DNA of 64,000 nucleotides, taken from the NCBI RefSeq assembly GCF_900156895.1, contig NZ_FTPD01000067.1, positions 10,653-74,652 on the forward strand. The letters run 5' to 3'. Positions 62,886-64,000 of the stretch are shown here, piece after piece. A program made the position numbers and the translations under genes. The stretch comes from Mesorhizobium prunaredense. Its GTDB lineage: Bacteria; Pseudomonadota; Alphaproteobacteria; Rhizobiales; Rhizobiaceae. Each line of letters starts with the position of its first letter. Positions within the stretch are counted from its first letter, which is position 1. The notes beneath the pieces were generated by a model, which was given only the letters and a program-made list of their open reading frames with translations, had not been told where the DNA came from and searched no databases.

Positions 62886-63365
62886 TCATGCTCCCTTCAT
62901 CACGCTGGCGGCGTCCTGGACGGCGCGCACGATCTTGTCATAGCCGGTACAGCGGCAGAGGTTCCCGGCGAGGCCGAAGCGGATTTCCTCCTCGGTCGGG
63001 TCGGGGTTCTTCGCCAAAAGGTCCTTCGCCGCGATCAGGAAGCCCGGCGTGCAGACGCCGCATTGCAGCGCCGCGTGCTCGAGGAACTTCTGCTGCAGCG
63101 GATGCAGCCTGTCGCCATGCGCCATGCCCTCGATGGTCTCGACGCGCCGACCTTCGGCCTCGGCGCCAAGCACCAGGCACGAGCACACCAGCCGGTCGTC
63201 GAGGATGATGCTGCAGGCGCCGCAGTCGCCGGTGCCGCAGCCTTCCTTGGCACCCGTCAGCCCGAGGCGGTCGCGCAGCACGTCGAGCAGCGTCTCGTCC
63301 GGCTGGCAAAGGTACTCGACATTGTCGCCGTTGATTGTGGTTAAAACTGCTACACCAGCCATCAT
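62886..63365 (-). CDS. Xanthine dehydrogenase family protein, 2Fe-2S subunit
   Basis: 159 residues. The plant-type cluster is KEGCGTGDCGACSIILDD with C at about 72, and the second cluster is LQCGVCTPGFLIAAKDLL with AGNLCRCTGYDKIV. These match the small subunits (CoxS-type) of molybdenum hydroxylases. The start codon overlaps the next gene's stop by four bases. It passes electrons from the molybdenum site to the FAD subunit. Confidence 0.92.
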   Translation of the reverse strand: MMAGVAVLTTINGDNVEYLCQPDETLLDVLRDRLGLTGAKEGCGTGDCGACSIILDDRLVCSCLVLGAEAEGRRVETIEGMAHGDRLHPLQQKFLEHAALQCGVCTPGFLIAAKDLLAKNPDPTEEEIRFGLAGNLCRCTGYDKIVRAVQDAASVMKGA

Positions 63366-64000
63366 TTGCCTCCTGCACGCGCATAGGCGGTCGTGGCGGC
63401 CCGCCTGGCCAGCACACCCGCAACTTTTCTTCTGAACTCGATGGTGCCCCGCTTGTCGTCGATGGGGCGGCAGGCCCCCGAGCAGACCTTGGCGAGCCGC
63501 TCAAGTGCCGCTTCGTCCAGCTTCCTGCCGATGAGGGCCTCGGCCGCCTCTTCCACCAGCAGCACCGTCGGCGCCACGGCGCCCAGTGCCACGCGGGCCG
63601 ATTTGACCACACCTTGTTCATCGAGCGTCAGGTTCACCCCGGCGCTGACCACGGCGATGTCCATCTCCGTGCGTGGAATGAAACGCAGATAGGCATCGCC
63701 GGAGCGCGGCGCGCGCCTGTCGAGCAGGATCGCCTCGATGATTTCTCCCTTGGCGAGCGACGTCTTGCCAGGCCCGGTCGGGACTGCCTCCACCACGACG
63801 GTGCGCCTGCCTGCTGGCCCGACAATCAATGCCCTGGCGCCGGCGGCCACCAGCGCCGGCACGCTGTCGGCGGCCGGCGAGGCGTTGCAAAGATTGCCGA
63901 CGATGGTGCAGCGACCCTGCACCTGTTTCGAGCCAATCAGCTTGGCCGCTTCGACGACGCCCGGCCATTCCCTCATCAAGGCCGCGCTCTCTCCCATCAG
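63362..64000 (-). CDS. Xanthine dehydrogenase family protein, FAD-binding subunit (partial)
   Basis: The 5' end lies beyond the window edge; about 211 residues are visible, the C-terminal two-thirds. VGNLCNASPAADSVPALVA contains the FAD-site segment (typically the second TxGGN/NASPAAD motif), and FIPRTEMDIAVVSAGVNLTL follows. It is the CoxM-like subunit of the operon. Order from upstream: FAD subunit, 2Fe-2S subunit, molybdenum subunit, MoaD-like protein. Confidence 0.9.
   Translation of the reverse strand: MMGESAALMREWPGVVEAAKLIGSKQVQGRCTIVGNLCNASPAADSVPALVAAGARALIVGPAGRRTVVVEAVPTGPGKTSLAKGEIIEAILLDRRAPRSGDAYLRFIPRTEMDIAVVSAGVNLTLDEQGVVKSARVALGAVAPTVLLVEEAAEALIGRKLDEAALERLAKVCSGACRPIDDKRGTIEFRRKVAGVLARRAATTAYARAGGK

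Overview
The window looks like the chromosome, or a large chromosomal island, of a high-GC alphaproteobacterium of the Rhizobiales, most like Mesorhizobium. The grounds are the codon use, the many ABC importers each paired with a GntR, MocR or LysR regulator, and several families of short palindromic intergenic repeats of the kind common in Mesorhizobium (about 1-81, 3661-3710, 28294-28342, 30111-30167, 32034-32102, 55460-55652). No tRNA, rRNA, CRISPR array, intact transposase or origin was seen.

Layout. 0-6 kb: a LysR regulator divergent from an M20 amidohydrolase and a DDAH-type amidinotransferase, then a VOC protein divergent from an MFS transporter, with three tandem 20-bp repeats between them. 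6-20 kb: a surface-polysaccharide region. It has a UDP-glucuronate decarboxylase and UDP-glucose 4-epimerase pair, a converging operon of four glycosyltransferases, a methyltransferase and an MsbA-like ABC exporter, then a pyruvyl transferase and two methyltransferases. It ends in about 1 kb of decayed asparagine-synthase and glycosyltransferase remnants. 20-30 kb: an accessory FtsH, and a Pot-type ABC importer divergent from a MocR regulator and a DadA-like oxidase. 30-36 kb: an HTTM-type membrane protein, a DCC thiol-disulfide protein with a tiny membrane protein, an acyltransferase, a methyltransferase and small hypotheticals.

36-48 kb: a BTAD / alpha-beta hydrolase / cyclase-like triple fusion, an aldo/keto reductase, a sorbosone-type dehydrogenase with its cytochrome c, a histidine phosphatase interrupted by a stop codon, an ankyrin protein, a winged-helix/TPR regulator, an ArsR-SRPBCC pair with palindromic operators, and a DHFR-like reductase. 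47-54 kb: an SDR dehydrogenase divergent from an operon of GlcD-like oxidase, FadR-type regulator, VOC protein and NitT/TauT-type ABC importer. This looks like uptake and oxidation of a small hydroxy acid or aromatic-derived compound. 54-64 kb: a serine hydrolase, a MITE-like repeat, a DOPA-dioxygenase-like protein, a visibly AT-richer frameshifted gene for a nuclease-NTPase (probable defence gene), and a molybdenum hydroxylase operon that runs off the right edge.

The most interesting locus is 56276-60159: a PD-(D/E)XK-like N-terminus, a P-loop NTPase core and about 900 residues of helical C-terminus. This is the layout of STAND-type anti-phage proteins such as the Avs group. It is split by one frameshift close to 59525. 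Other points of interest are the triple-fusion regulator at 36074, the in-frame TGA in the Tat-exported phosphatase at 42478, and the palindrome that appears to supply the start of the oxidase gene at 28337.
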